6,157 nt of DNA. It comes from Bacteroidota bacterium. Its GTDB lineage: Bacteria > Bacteroidota > Bacteroidia > Cytophagales > Cyclobacteriaceae. The notes under the pieces were generated by a model that was not told the DNA's origin, did not search any database, and saw only the letters and a list, made by a program, of their open reading frames with translations. A program made the translations under genes and the position numbers. Of this stretch, positions 1 to 6,026 are shown piece by piece (position 1 is the first letter of the stretch; every line of letters begins with the position of its first letter). Location of the stretch: positions 1-6,157 of the forward strand of contig JAEZDW010000393.1 in assembly GCA_023417955.1 (NCBI GenBank), given 5' to 3'.

Positions 1-73
1 CGTTATAAGATAACGCGCTGACCGAGTATTGGGCTTTAGGATTTTTGAGAATCGAAGCTAGGTTCATATTCAT
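1..73 (-). CDS. 5' end of an unidentified gene (continues beyond window)
   Basis: An ATG at 73-71 overlaps the glycosyltransferase TGA as ATGA, the same junction used three other times in this operon. The frame then stays open for 24 codons to the window edge. The visible protein begins MNMNLASILKNPKAQYSVSA and is followed by LSYN. A second in-frame ATG at 67-65 could also serve as the start. The segment is too short to assign; a transporter (flippase) or another glycan enzyme would fit the setting but nothing seen proves it. Confidence 0.6.
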   Translation of the reverse strand, partial: MNMNLASILKNPKAQYSVSALSYN

Positions 74-1047
74 CGACTTTCAAGCATCACCAGATTCTCG
101 CGAGGTATCGAGTACAAAAGTAAATCGTACACATCTCTGCTAATATAGTTTTGAAACCTGTCGTCCAAATAGAACTTGATCTCAAGGGAAGGCCTGTTCA
201 CAGCGAGCAAATCAAACAAAACCGTCGTGAAAAAACTTGCTATTTTAGAAGGGATCAAACGATTCCGAACCAGGTCAGACCATACCTTGTATTCTACAGA
301 CTCTTCAAAATACTTCATTGCAATTCTTAAAGTTGCCCTTTCGCTCGGATGTGGCAGGTAGTACACCCGCTTAAAGTGTTGAGCCAACCGCTGATAAATA
401 TCTTCAACGATCCCCTCGTCTACCTTGAGACTTTCGATCAATGGTTGTCCGAGAAAATAGAAGTAGTCAGAGTTGAGCACTTCAAAATTTTCAAACGATG
501 AGGGCATCTCGTGTACAGACACTGTTTCAGGGATGTAGGGTTGCAGCAGGTTGGAGAAGCGGGTATAGATGTTGATCGGCGTATGCTGAGGGATTCTGTA
601 TTCATATCTGACACCAATCAACCTAAAGAGACCGGGAAAGCGAGAATTACGGGTAGCTGAAAAAAGCCTGCGGCGCGTCGCCATTTCGGCGAGTCGCACA
701 ACACCTACTCCATCATCGAAAATATTAAGCACCTCGTGACGGATACAAGAAAGCAAAGTTGTCGTCTGATAGTCGTTGACGGATATGAATAAGTTTTTGC
801 AACTGAATTCCCGGAAGATTAGTTTACACCGCATGACCAGAATAGAAACGATTGCGCCTGGCCCTGACGTGAAAACGAATCGTGTAAATGGAAACGAGTT
901 AAGAATAGACTGATCGATAGAGGTCACCGATTTTTGAACGACGACTAGAAACGTATCTTCCTTGCTGATTAAACCGCGAGCTTCGAACTTCACCAATTCA
1001 TCAACATGCCTTTGATTTGAAATCAGCACGATATTTTTTACAGTCAT
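70..1047 (-). CDS. Sialyltransferase-like glycosyltransferase (GT52/polysialyltransferase type)
   Basis: Protein of 325 residues with no signal peptide or clear transmembrane segment, predicted to act at the cytoplasmic face of the membrane. It has the sparse motifs shared by bacterial CMP-sialic acid transferases of the GT38/GT52 type: the acidic-acidic-Gly motif in NIFDDGVG (108-115), FLGQPL (198-203), the His-Pro motif in YYLPHPSE (229-236) that contacts the CMP donor, and a C-terminal Ser/Thr pair region ASFFTTVLFDL (270-280). Outside these it is divergent, as usual for this group. Next to pseI, it probably transfers CMP-pseudaminic acid, or a related nonulosonic acid, to a glycan or protein acceptor; donor and acceptor are inference. 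ATG at 1047 follows the 133-base gap with only a weak AAGAA element. The stop at 72-70 overlaps the next gene's ATG. The name rests on motifs, so another GT-B transferase remains possible. Confidence 0.68.
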   Translation of the reverse strand: MTVKNIVLISNQRHVDELVKFEARGLISKEDTFLVVVQKSVTSIDQSILNSFPFTRFVFTSGPGAIVSILVMRCKLIFREFSCKNLFISVNDYQTTTLLSCIRHEVLNIFDDGVGVVRLAEMATRRRLFSATRNSRFPGLFRLIGVRYEYRIPQHTPINIYTRFSNLLQPYIPETVSVHEMPSSFENFEVLNSDYFYFLGQPLIESLKVDEGIVEDIYQRLAQHFKRVYYLPHPSERATLRIAMKYFEESVEYKVWSDLVRNRLIPSKIASFFTTVLFDLLAVNRPSLEIKFYLDDRFQNYISRDVYDLLLYSIPRENLVMLESR

Positions 1048-1180
1048 GTCAGTTCTTTTTTAACCGGTTGAGTCTTGCGACATCAAATTTCAATCCCCGG
1101 TTGTACTCGGAAACAACCGATATCCGGCACAGGAGCGGCGTTCCCGCGACGCCCGGGACAGTTGAAAGCCGGAAGTTGTT
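1048..1180. other. 133-base gap between pseI and the glycosyltransferase
   Basis: This is the only sizeable space between genes here; all other junctions are overlaps or at most 23 bases. It holds 70 G/C of 133, with a rich patch at 1121-1160 (29 of 40). On the minus strand the pseI frame stays open after the TAA for 43 codons and ends in TGA at 1051-1049, one base before the glycosyltransferase ATG. The tail of that frame reads LKFDVARLNRLKKN. It has no ATG; the only usual start in frame is a TTG 14 codons before the stop. It may be a remnant of a lost gene, a leader region, or chance. I see no convincing promoter. Confidence 0.5.
1098..1119 (-). repeat. Inverted repeat (7-bp perfect stem, 8-base loop)
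   Basis: CGGTTGT at 1098-1104 pairs perfectly with ACAACCG at 1113-1119, leaving an 8-base loop, inside the pseI-glycosyltransferase gap. No run of T follows on the minus strand (GGGGATTG instead), so it does not look like a rho-independent terminator. It could stabilise the transcript end of pseI or be accidental. Confidence 0.35.
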
Positions 1181-2230
1181 TTAGGCTACGTCCTCGGCCT
1201 TCAGCGGCGTACCCCGTTCCACATCGCGCAAGAACTTTCTCCCGACCATAGTCTCAAAGTACTTCGGATGCATTCCATAACCGGGACGAATTGATCGCAC
1301 ATTCTCCGCCGAAACAACTTCATCCTTCTTGACATCTTTGACCACGTACAAAGATCTGGCGAAATCTCTCCCCTTCATTTGTTTCGGGGTAAGATTATAA
1401 TCAACCACGCCAATAGCTTTTTCAGCTTCACGGACAGCGGTAACCATGTTGGTGAACTCCTCCTGATTCAGCGAGAACGCCGCATCAGGTCCTCCGATTG
1501 CTCTATCGATAATGAAATGTTTCTCAATTACCCGTGCACCATAGGCAGTCGCGACAACTGGCACCGTGCTTCCCATCGTATGATCGGAAAGACCGCTGTA
1601 CACCTGAAACCTCTCAGAAAGATCTTTAACCATCAACATATTTGCCTCTTCTATCGGTGCGGGATAACTGGAGGTACATTTAAGCAAGATCAATTGATCG
1701 TTACCAACCGCGCGACACGTATCGACAGCTAATTTAATATCTTCTTCCAGCGCGATGCCTGTTGAAATAATTACAGGCTTTTGCTTTGATGCAACAAGCT
1801 TTATTAGTGGGATGTCAGTGATCTCAAACGAAGCGATCTTATATGCCGGCACATTTAGGGATTCAAGCAGGTCGACTGCAGTTGGATCAAAAGGGGAAGA
1901 AAAACAAACCAATCCTTCCTCACGCGCGACACGAAATATTTCTTCGTGCCACTCCCAGGGCGTATGGGCTTCCTGATACAACTCGTGCAAATACCTTCCG
2001 TCCCAGAGCGAACCTTGTTTGATTTTAAAGTCATCCTTCTGGCTATCGAGCGTTATGGTGTCCGCAGTGTACGTCTGTATCTTGACTGCATCGGCTCCCG
2101 TTTTTTTAGCCGCTTTGATACTTTCTATTGCCGTTTTCAGACTTCCGTTGTGATTTGCTGATAGTTCGGCAATGATAAAAACAGGACTGTGCTGATCTAT
2201 TTTGAAATTATCAATTTGTAGTGGTCTCAT
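1181..2230 (-). CDS. pseI: Pseudaminic acid synthase (NeuB family)
   Basis: Condenses 2,4-diacetamido-2,4,6-trideoxy-L-altrose with phosphoenolpyruvate to pseudaminic acid, in the cytoplasm with a divalent metal. The 349-residue length is full for the family. The TIM barrel (about 15-275) carries AELSANHNGS (21-30), KIQTYTADT (50-58), EAHTPWEWH (87-95), FSSPFD (110-115), KIASFE (131-136), KCTSSYPAP (184-192), SDHTMG (215-220) and EKHF (236-239); H217 and H238 match the metal-binding histidines of NeuB enzymes. A SAF antifreeze-like domain follows (about 291-349: RSLYVVKDVKKDE, NVRSIRPGYGMHPKY, GTPL). AELSANHNGS and EAHTPWEWH are the pseudaminic (PseI) versions; sialic and legionaminic synthases usually read AEIGxNHNG. 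No strong ribosome binding site precedes ATG 2230, so coupling to the ATP-grasp gene is likely. A closely related stereoisomer as the true product cannot be excluded. Confidence 0.93.
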   Translation of the reverse strand: MRPLQIDNFKIDQHSPVFIIAELSANHNGSLKTAIESIKAAKKTGADAVKIQTYTADTITLDSQKDDFKIKQGSLWDGRYLHELYQEAHTPWEWHEEIFRVAREEGLVCFSSPFDPTAVDLLESLNVPAYKIASFEITDIPLIKLVASKQKPVIISTGIALEEDIKLAVDTCRAVGNDQLILLKCTSSYPAPIEEANMLMVKDLSERFQVYSGLSDHTMGSTVPVVATAYGARVIEKHFIIDRAIGGPDAAFSLNQEEFTNMVTAVREAEKAIGVVDYNLTPKQMKGRDFARSLYVVKDVKKDEVVSAENVRSIRPGYGMHPKYFETMVGRKFLRDVERGTPLKAEDVA

Positions 2231-2243
2231 ATTCAGAATTTTG

Positions 2244-3173
2244 TTACTGTAATGTGATGTATTCCTGAAAGCCCTTATAAAATTTTGCTCCCGCTTTCGG
2301 CGGGTTGTATGCGCCTATCTCCTGCCCGGCCGCGTGGTTAATTGCCCAAATGAGATCCGTGAAACCCAATAGGTGACGGAATAATACCGTACTGGAAAAC
2401 CTTGGATTTATTTCAAATATCTTCGGGACTCCTTTGTCGAGCCTCAACTGTACGTTGATGCTACCTTCAAGCGACAAACTCTCAGCGACATCGCGAAGAA
2501 CTTTTTCGATAGCCGGATGAACCACGACTTCGCCATACCCGGAGTAACCTCCGGTCAGTCTCCGCTTGAAAACGATTGTTCGAACCTGTCCTGTTTTTGA
2601 CCGGAAAAGTCCGCAGGTGTATTCCTCATCTCCATCTTTAAGATACTCCTGATAGATAAGATCCGCGTATAGTTTAACCACGAGGTCAAAGTCTCTTGAT
2701 TCTCTGACAATGTGGACCGCCTTGCTACCAGACCCAGTTCTTTTTTTCAGGATGCATGGAAATGCTGGGGTAAACATTTCAGTAACGTCGTGAGTCACCG
2801 GACAAGGAATGCCGTTGTGCTGGAGAAACTGTGCGGTGCGCAACTTATCAAGACCTGTTTCAATGGAAAGATCGTTGGCCTTGATGACCAGGCAATCAAA
2901 AGTTGGCTTATGCCGTAGGAAGACCTCCAGTTCTGCCTCCGTAGCCGGAATCAGAACATCTATTTTCAGGGTGGTAAGCAATTCATCCAGCCGTTCGAAA
3001 TAGTGCTGCGAACTTGCCCTCTCGACAATGTGACACTCATCAAAAATAAAACGACCCGCATGATATGAATGCAAATCACATCCATGTAGCTTGCTGACGT
3101 TTTTCCACTCCCGCAAAGCCTTTCCCATGCTTTGCGAAATATCACCACCACAACCTGTGACTAAAATATTCAC
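2244..3173 (-). CDS. ATP-grasp ligase (CarB/PylC-like)
   Basis: Protein of 309 residues with two regions. Residues 1-100 form a Rossmann-like pre-ATP-grasp domain opening MNILVTGCGGDISQSMG. Residues about 105-290 form the ATP-grasp fold: nucleotide-binding lysines in LKKRTGSGSKAVHIV (142-156), the QEYLKDGDEEYT strand (175-186), a basic FKRRLTGGYSGYGE loop (202-215), and the metal-binding end INVQLRL...KIFEINPRFS (239-260) with E254 and N256. Such enzymes make an acyl-phosphate from a carboxylate and ATP and join it to an amine or other nucleophile. The start is GTG at 3173; the nearby ATG at 3178 reaches a stop after two codons, and the conserved N-terminus supports GTG. In this operon it could attach an amino acid or similar acyl group to an amino sugar, or amidate the carboxylate of a nonulosonic acid; both are inference. 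It precedes pseI by 13 bases. Confidence 0.85.
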   Translation of the reverse strand: MNILVTGCGGDISQSMGKALREWKNVSKLHGCDLHSYHAGRFIFDECHIVERASSQHYFERLDELLTTLKIDVLIPATEAELEVFLRHKPTFDCLVIKANDLSIETGLDKLRTAQFLQHNGIPCPVTHDVTEMFTPAFPCILKKRTGSGSKAVHIVRESRDFDLVVKLYADLIYQEYLKDGDEEYTCGLFRSKTGQVRTIVFKRRLTGGYSGYGEVVVHPAIEKVLRDVAESLSLEGSINVQLRLDKGVPKIFEINPRFSSTVLFRHLLGFTDLIWAINHAAGQEIGAYNPPKAGAKFYKGFQEYITLQ

Positions 3174-3174
3174 C

Positions 3175-3888
3175 TCATTTTTGGTTTATGTCGTTCCGTT
3201 CCAATACTGACCGCAGGTATGGCAAGTGTGGATCCGTAACCTTGACTTCTGTCAGCAGACCTTCTGCGTCAAACCTCGTATGCATCTGCCTGTAGGAGCT
3301 GTTTACGGTATTCAATATTCCCCAGTCTGCAATTCCGCCATGTACTCTCGATTGTCCCACCGATCCCGGATTTATAATCATGGTATTCGGGCCACGAAAC
3401 ACCACCGGGTAATGGGTGTGACCAAAAAAAAGAAAGTCGACTTTCTCGCTGTCGTACTGATCGACTATGTCCGGCACCGCGTCAGGATAAAGATAATCTG
3501 TTGTGCTCCAGGGAGCTCCATGGCAAAGCCGGATACTGACAGAATCAATTTCAATATCGCAGACCTCAGGCAATTCTCTCAGCGCCGAAATCTGATCCCT
3601 GCTTAATTTCGCCAGGGCAATATTGAGTCCGCTTCCATACCTATCCAAAACCACCTTGGGATCAAGCACCCCGTCGATAATTTGGAATAGCATGTCTTCA
3701 TGGTTTCCACGAACCGTATCCCTGGGCCAAGCCGCAAGCAGATCAAGCACACCTACAGCATCGTAATAATAGCCAATAAGATCACCGAGTACCAATAGAC
3801 GTTCAACCTCTTCTCTACGGGCATGTTCCAGCACCCGCCGAAGCGCAACTGCATTACCGTGTATGTCCGAGATTATGCCAACCTTCAT
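3175..3888 (-). CDS. Calcineurin-type metallophosphoesterase (YfcE/MJ0936-like)
   Basis: Predicted cytoplasmic two-metal phosphoesterase. ATG at 3888 is preferred (237 residues): the protein then starts MKVGIISDIHGN at the first beta strand and the start overlaps the acetyltransferase stop as ATGA. A start at 3906 would add six unrelated residues. All signature motifs are intact: D8 and H10 in SDIHGN (7-12), GDLIG (35-39), GNHE (61-64), CHGAPW (122-127), GHTHYP (156-161) and NPGSVGQ (173-179). These supply the metal ligands and general acid expected of an active enzyme. Family members hydrolyse phosphomonoesters, phosphodiesters or pyrophosphates, so sequence does not fix the substrate. In context it could dephosphorylate a sugar phosphate or cleave a nucleotide-sugar intermediate, a step given to PseG in the classical pathway; that is inference. 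The stop lies one base before the GTG start of the ATP-grasp gene. Confidence 0.88.
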   Translation of the reverse strand: MKVGIISDIHGNAVALRRVLEHARREEVERLLVLGDLIGYYYDAVGVLDLLAAWPRDTVRGNHEDMLFQIIDGVLDPKVVLDRYGSGLNIALAKLSRDQISALRELPEVCDIEIDSVSIRLCHGAPWSTTDYLYPDAVPDIVDQYDSEKVDFLFFGHTHYPVVFRGPNTMIINPGSVGQSRVHGGIADWGILNTVNSSYRQMHTRFDAEGLLTEVKVTDPHLPYLRSVLERNDINQK

Positions 3889-4448
3889 ACCTGACTGTTG
3901 AAACATGCGTGCAACAAAGAATCAACAAATCTTCCACCGATGAAGTTTTGGCGTTTTAATCGCCCTTCCTGAACAAAGCCATTCGCCTCCAGTGTCTCGA
4001 TTAAATAAGGTCTCAGATCAAAAGCCTCGGTGGTTACCTTATTGAGGTTAAGCTCCGAGAACGCCACCTGTTTTATCAGTTTCAGATATGCTGAATAATC
4101 TGTCTTGAACTGGGCAACATCCTGGTTTCTCTTCGTCTCCAACAGGAACGAAATCTCCCCTCTCCTGTCAGTCCAGTTAAGGTGTACTACACCTCCATAT
4201 CCAATCAACTCATCATTCAACAAATAACTAAATAAGATTTGGCTGGGGGTTTCTTTATCAAAATCCTTTTTTACCACATTTTGAAAATACGCCTCCTGTT
4301 TTTCACGGGTGAGCAGTTCGCTTTGCCTGAGTATATCTAGCTGAGTATTTCGCCACTCCATGATTTCAAACTTGTCTTCTTCCCGGATCGGGATAATTCG
4401 ATACTGGCCAATCGTAAACGCCCTATTTTTCAAGACGACATAGCTCAT
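3885..4448 (-). CDS. GNAT-family (RimL/PseH-like) N-acetyltransferase
   Basis: Protein of 187 residues, predicted to be a cytoplasmic acetyl-CoA-dependent N-acetyltransferase. The N-terminal YRIIPIREEDKFEIMEWRN (residues 16-34) matches the RimL/PseH style, including the WRN motif. ELIGYGGVVHL (80-90) and RRGEISFLLE (96-105) are the central GNAT beta strands, and LNLNKVTTEAFDLRP (133-147) followed by LEANGFVQEGRLKRQNFIGG (153-172) is the usual C-terminal half. The Q/RxxGxG/A pyrophosphate loop expected after the EISF strand is not obvious: the segment there is TKRNQDVAQFKTDYSAY. Position in a pse-type operon suggests it acylates the amine of an amino-sugar precursor (the PseH step) or a free amine on the finished nonulosonic acid. 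I do not assign pseH because the similarity I see is general. It is coupled on both sides by ATGA overlaps (4445-4448 and 3885-3888). Confidence 0.8.
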   Translation of the reverse strand: MSYVVLKNRAFTIGQYRIIPIREEDKFEIMEWRNTQLDILRQSELLTREKQEAYFQNVVKKDFDKETPSQILFSYLLNDELIGYGGVVHLNWTDRRGEISFLLETKRNQDVAQFKTDYSAYLKLIKQVAFSELNLNKVTTEAFDLRPYLIETLEANGFVQEGRLKRQNFIGGRFVDSLLHACFNSQV

Positions 4449-5134
4449 ACGAAGTCGTTAAAGATCTCGGAAACAAATTTTTCCGCAGCCTCATGCGAGG
4501 ACTGCAACTTGCCTTGTTCATGCAGTGCGATAAATTTTGCCACACTGCTAAATCGTTCCTCTGACTGGCTCCGCAGTGTCTCCTGCATTCCTGTATCGAT
4601 AACGCCAGGATTATAACTCCGGATCAGTAGGTTCGGATTTTCGATGCTGGCGCATGCCGTAAACATTTCCAGCAGCGCCTTTGAACTACAATAGCTACTC
4701 CACCCCGCATACGGATTCTTCGCTGCACCTGTCGACAGATTAACTATGCCAAAGCGGCCGGAGCATTTGGCTCTACGTTTAAGGAATTCAATACTAAGAA
4801 TCACCGGAGCAACAGCGTTGACATTTATTGTTTTGATCATCTCAACAGAATCAATTTCCACAGCTGGTCCGACAGGAGTGACTACACCCGCATTGTTAAT
4901 CAGGAACACTGAGTCACTCTGTTGAATCGATAATCTTTCGTGTATTTGTTGGACAAGTCCGGGGATTGACGCAACCGCTGAAAGGTCAAACTCAATCCAC
5001 GTTACGTTGGCTAAGTCCAGGTCCGGTCGTGTGCGCGCAATCCCAACGATACGATTATCTGGGGCGGAGGCCAGTCTATGGGCTATCGCCAAACCAAAGC
5101 CTTTCGATGCCCCTGTAATGATGAAGTAATTCAT
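4445..5134 (-). CDS. Short-chain dehydrogenase/reductase (classical SDR)
   Basis: Predicted soluble NAD(P)(H)-dependent oxidoreductase. The start is set at 5134, giving 229 residues: the protein then begins MNYFIITGASKGFG, the normal SDR N-terminus, and the ATG overlaps the methyltransferase stop as ATGA. The frame is open up to 5161, but that would add nine residues with no family counterpart. In this numbering the cofactor glycine motif TGASKGFG is at 7-14, NNAG at 80-83, the helix asparagine in INVNAVAP near 104, catalytic Ser in NLSTGAA at 134, and the YxxxK pair Y148/K152 in YCSSK. PGVIDTGM follows at 176-183. All four catalytic residues (Asn, Ser, Tyr, Lys) are present, so it should be active. 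The overall look is close to benzil reductase/sepiapterin-reductase-like SDRs. In this operon it probably oxidises or reduces a sugar hydroxyl or keto group; the substrate is unknown. Its stop overlaps the next gene by ATGA. Confidence 0.87.
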   Translation of the reverse strand: MNYFIITGASKGFGLAIAHRLASAPDNRIVGIARTRPDLDLANVTWIEFDLSAVASIPGLVQQIHERLSIQQSDSVFLINNAGVVTPVGPAVEIDSVEMIKTINVNAVAPVILSIEFLKRRAKCSGRFGIVNLSTGAAKNPYAGWSSYCSSKALLEMFTACASIENPNLLIRSYNPGVIDTGMQETLRSQSEERFSSVAKFIALHEQGKLQSSHEAAEKFVSEIFNDFV

Positions 5135-6003
5135 TTTTTTGTGAAAAACGTCGTCAGGCACCTGCCGATCCCGAGATCAATCAGCGACTTATAAAAGTTG
5201 ATTGCCTTATCCACAGAGACAGAATGGATCAGATTTTCAAACTCTACTTTAGCGCGATAGCAGGATTTGCCTTTGCTTTTGTCGAGGTAGTAATTGGTAT
5301 TAGGGTTGATGAGATTGAAGTCGATTGGAAAGTCTCCCATACTGAAAACTGCCTGAAGGCCAGCCTCTGCGCCCAGGTTCTCGAGGCCCTCCTTATTGAA
5401 ATATGATAAATGATCGGGAAAAGCAACCCAATAAGCTTTATCTATTGATCCGGTTTCCAACAGGTAATTTTGAATTACTGAGAAATCATTTGGAACTTCA
5501 ACCATAAGCAGCCCCTTTTCGCTCATAATCGAATTACACTTTCGCATTAAGTCCAATGGGTCGATCACGTGTTCCAAAACGTTGTCGAGCCACACTAGAT
5601 CAAAGCGCTTTCCCGTCGCTTTTAATCGATCAATGCTCACGTAAATATCGCCCTCTACAAAGGATTCTAAACACTTGGGATTAAACTTTGCACAACCATA
5701 GGAGCTAAAATCAAGACCTACAACATCTATGTTTCTCGTACGCAAATAGTCAAGTACCCATCCTTCTCCGCAGCCGATGTCCACAACTTTGGATTCAGAA
5801 TCCAGTTGTATGAATCTGCTTGCAACAAGTAGCTTCTCCTCAATCTTATTATGAAAATATCTTAATTCGTTTTCTGAGTAAGAATGTTCATAACTGCCTT
5901 CTGCGTTCTGGTAGTACTTCTCGCGATAGTAGCTATTCAGTTCTTCAGCGCTTGGTTTGTCCTCTACTTCAAAAAAACCATACTTATTCTTTGTCAGTTT
6001 CAT
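5131..6003 (-). CDS. Class I SAM-dependent methyltransferase (Methyltransf_23/UbiG-like)
   Basis: Predicted cytoplasmic S-adenosylmethionine-dependent methyltransferase of 290 residues. The Rossmann-type SAM site is clear: motif I VVDIGCGEG at residues 73-81, the acidic residue that binds the adenosine ribose in VVGLDFS at 94-100, an EGDI segment at 117-120, and FDLVWLDNVLEHVIDP at 134-149, typical of UbiG/Methyltransf_23 proteins. EVPNDFS (169-175) and PDHLSYFN (196-203) follow, as in members of this group found in polysaccharide loci. The N-terminal 50 residues, with PSAEELNSYYREKYYQ, resemble the short cap seen in such proteins. ATG at 6003 is chosen; an AAGGT element lies about 14 bases upstream, which is rather far. 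Its stop overlaps the dehydrogenase start by ATGA. It probably methylates a sugar hydroxyl or amine, or a lipid- or nucleotide-linked intermediate; the acceptor cannot be read from sequence. Confidence 0.85.
   Translation of the reverse strand: MKLTKNKYGFFEVEDKPSAEELNSYYREKYYQNAEGSYEHSYSENELRYFHNKIEEKLLVASRFIQLDSESKVVDIGCGEGWVLDYLRTRNIDVVGLDFSSYGCAKFNPKCLESFVEGDIYVSIDRLKATGKRFDLVWLDNVLEHVIDPLDLMRKCNSIMSEKGLLMVEVPNDFSVIQNYLLETGSIDKAYWVAFPDHLSYFNKEGLENLGAEAGLQAVFSMGDFPIDFNLINPNTNYYLDKSKGKSCYRAKVEFENLIHSVSVDKAINFYKSLIDLGIGRCLTTFFTKK
5134..5140 (-). other. A7 run at a stop/start overlap (possible slippery site)
   Basis: On the minus strand the methyltransferase ends ACA AAA AAA TGA. The last seven A residues form an A AAA AAA heptamer in the X XXY YYZ phase used by -1 frameshifting, directly before the stop. 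A -1 slip would continue into ATG AAT TAC, the dehydrogenase frame. The arrangement is certain; any activity is inference. It may simply be an A-rich leader for the coupled start. Confidence 0.3.
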
Positions 6004-6026
6004 ACGTTCCGATTAATGACCTTGAT

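Noticed and set aside
1098..1119. Hairpin read as a rho-independent terminator after pseI
   Set aside because: The stem is only 7 bp and is followed by GGGGATTG rather than a T run, so termination is not supported.
1048..1180. Promoter for the glycosyltransferase in the gap
   Set aside because: The best pair of hexamers on the minus strand (TTGTTT and TTGAAA/TGAAAT, about 17 bases apart) match consensus poorly, so no promoter is called.
1379..1732. Plus-strand open frame of 117 codons inside pseI
   Set aside because: It lies wholly opposite a strongly conserved gene, its protein shows no domain or motif, and no ribosome binding site stands out. Treated as a shadow of pseI.
1181..2230. Assignment as sialic acid (NeuB) or legionaminic acid (LegI) synthase
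   Set aside because: AELSANHNGS and EAHTPWEWH are the pseudaminic-synthase versions of these motifs; the NeuB/LegI form AEIGxNHNG is absent.
3226..3606. Plus-strand open frame of 126 codons inside the phosphoesterase gene
   Set aside because: It is antisense to a gene with every catalytic motif intact, and its translation looks like random composition.
3889..3906. Upstream ATG at 3906 for the phosphoesterase
   Set aside because: The family N-terminus starts at MKVGIISDIHGN, and ATG 3888 forms an ATGA overlap like the neighbouring junctions.
5135..5161. Upstream ATG at 5161 for the dehydrogenase
   Set aside because: It adds nine residues before the standard SDR N-terminus and overlaps the methyltransferase by 31 bases; the ATGA overlap at 5134 fits better. 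The open upstream frame is kept only for the frameshift idea.
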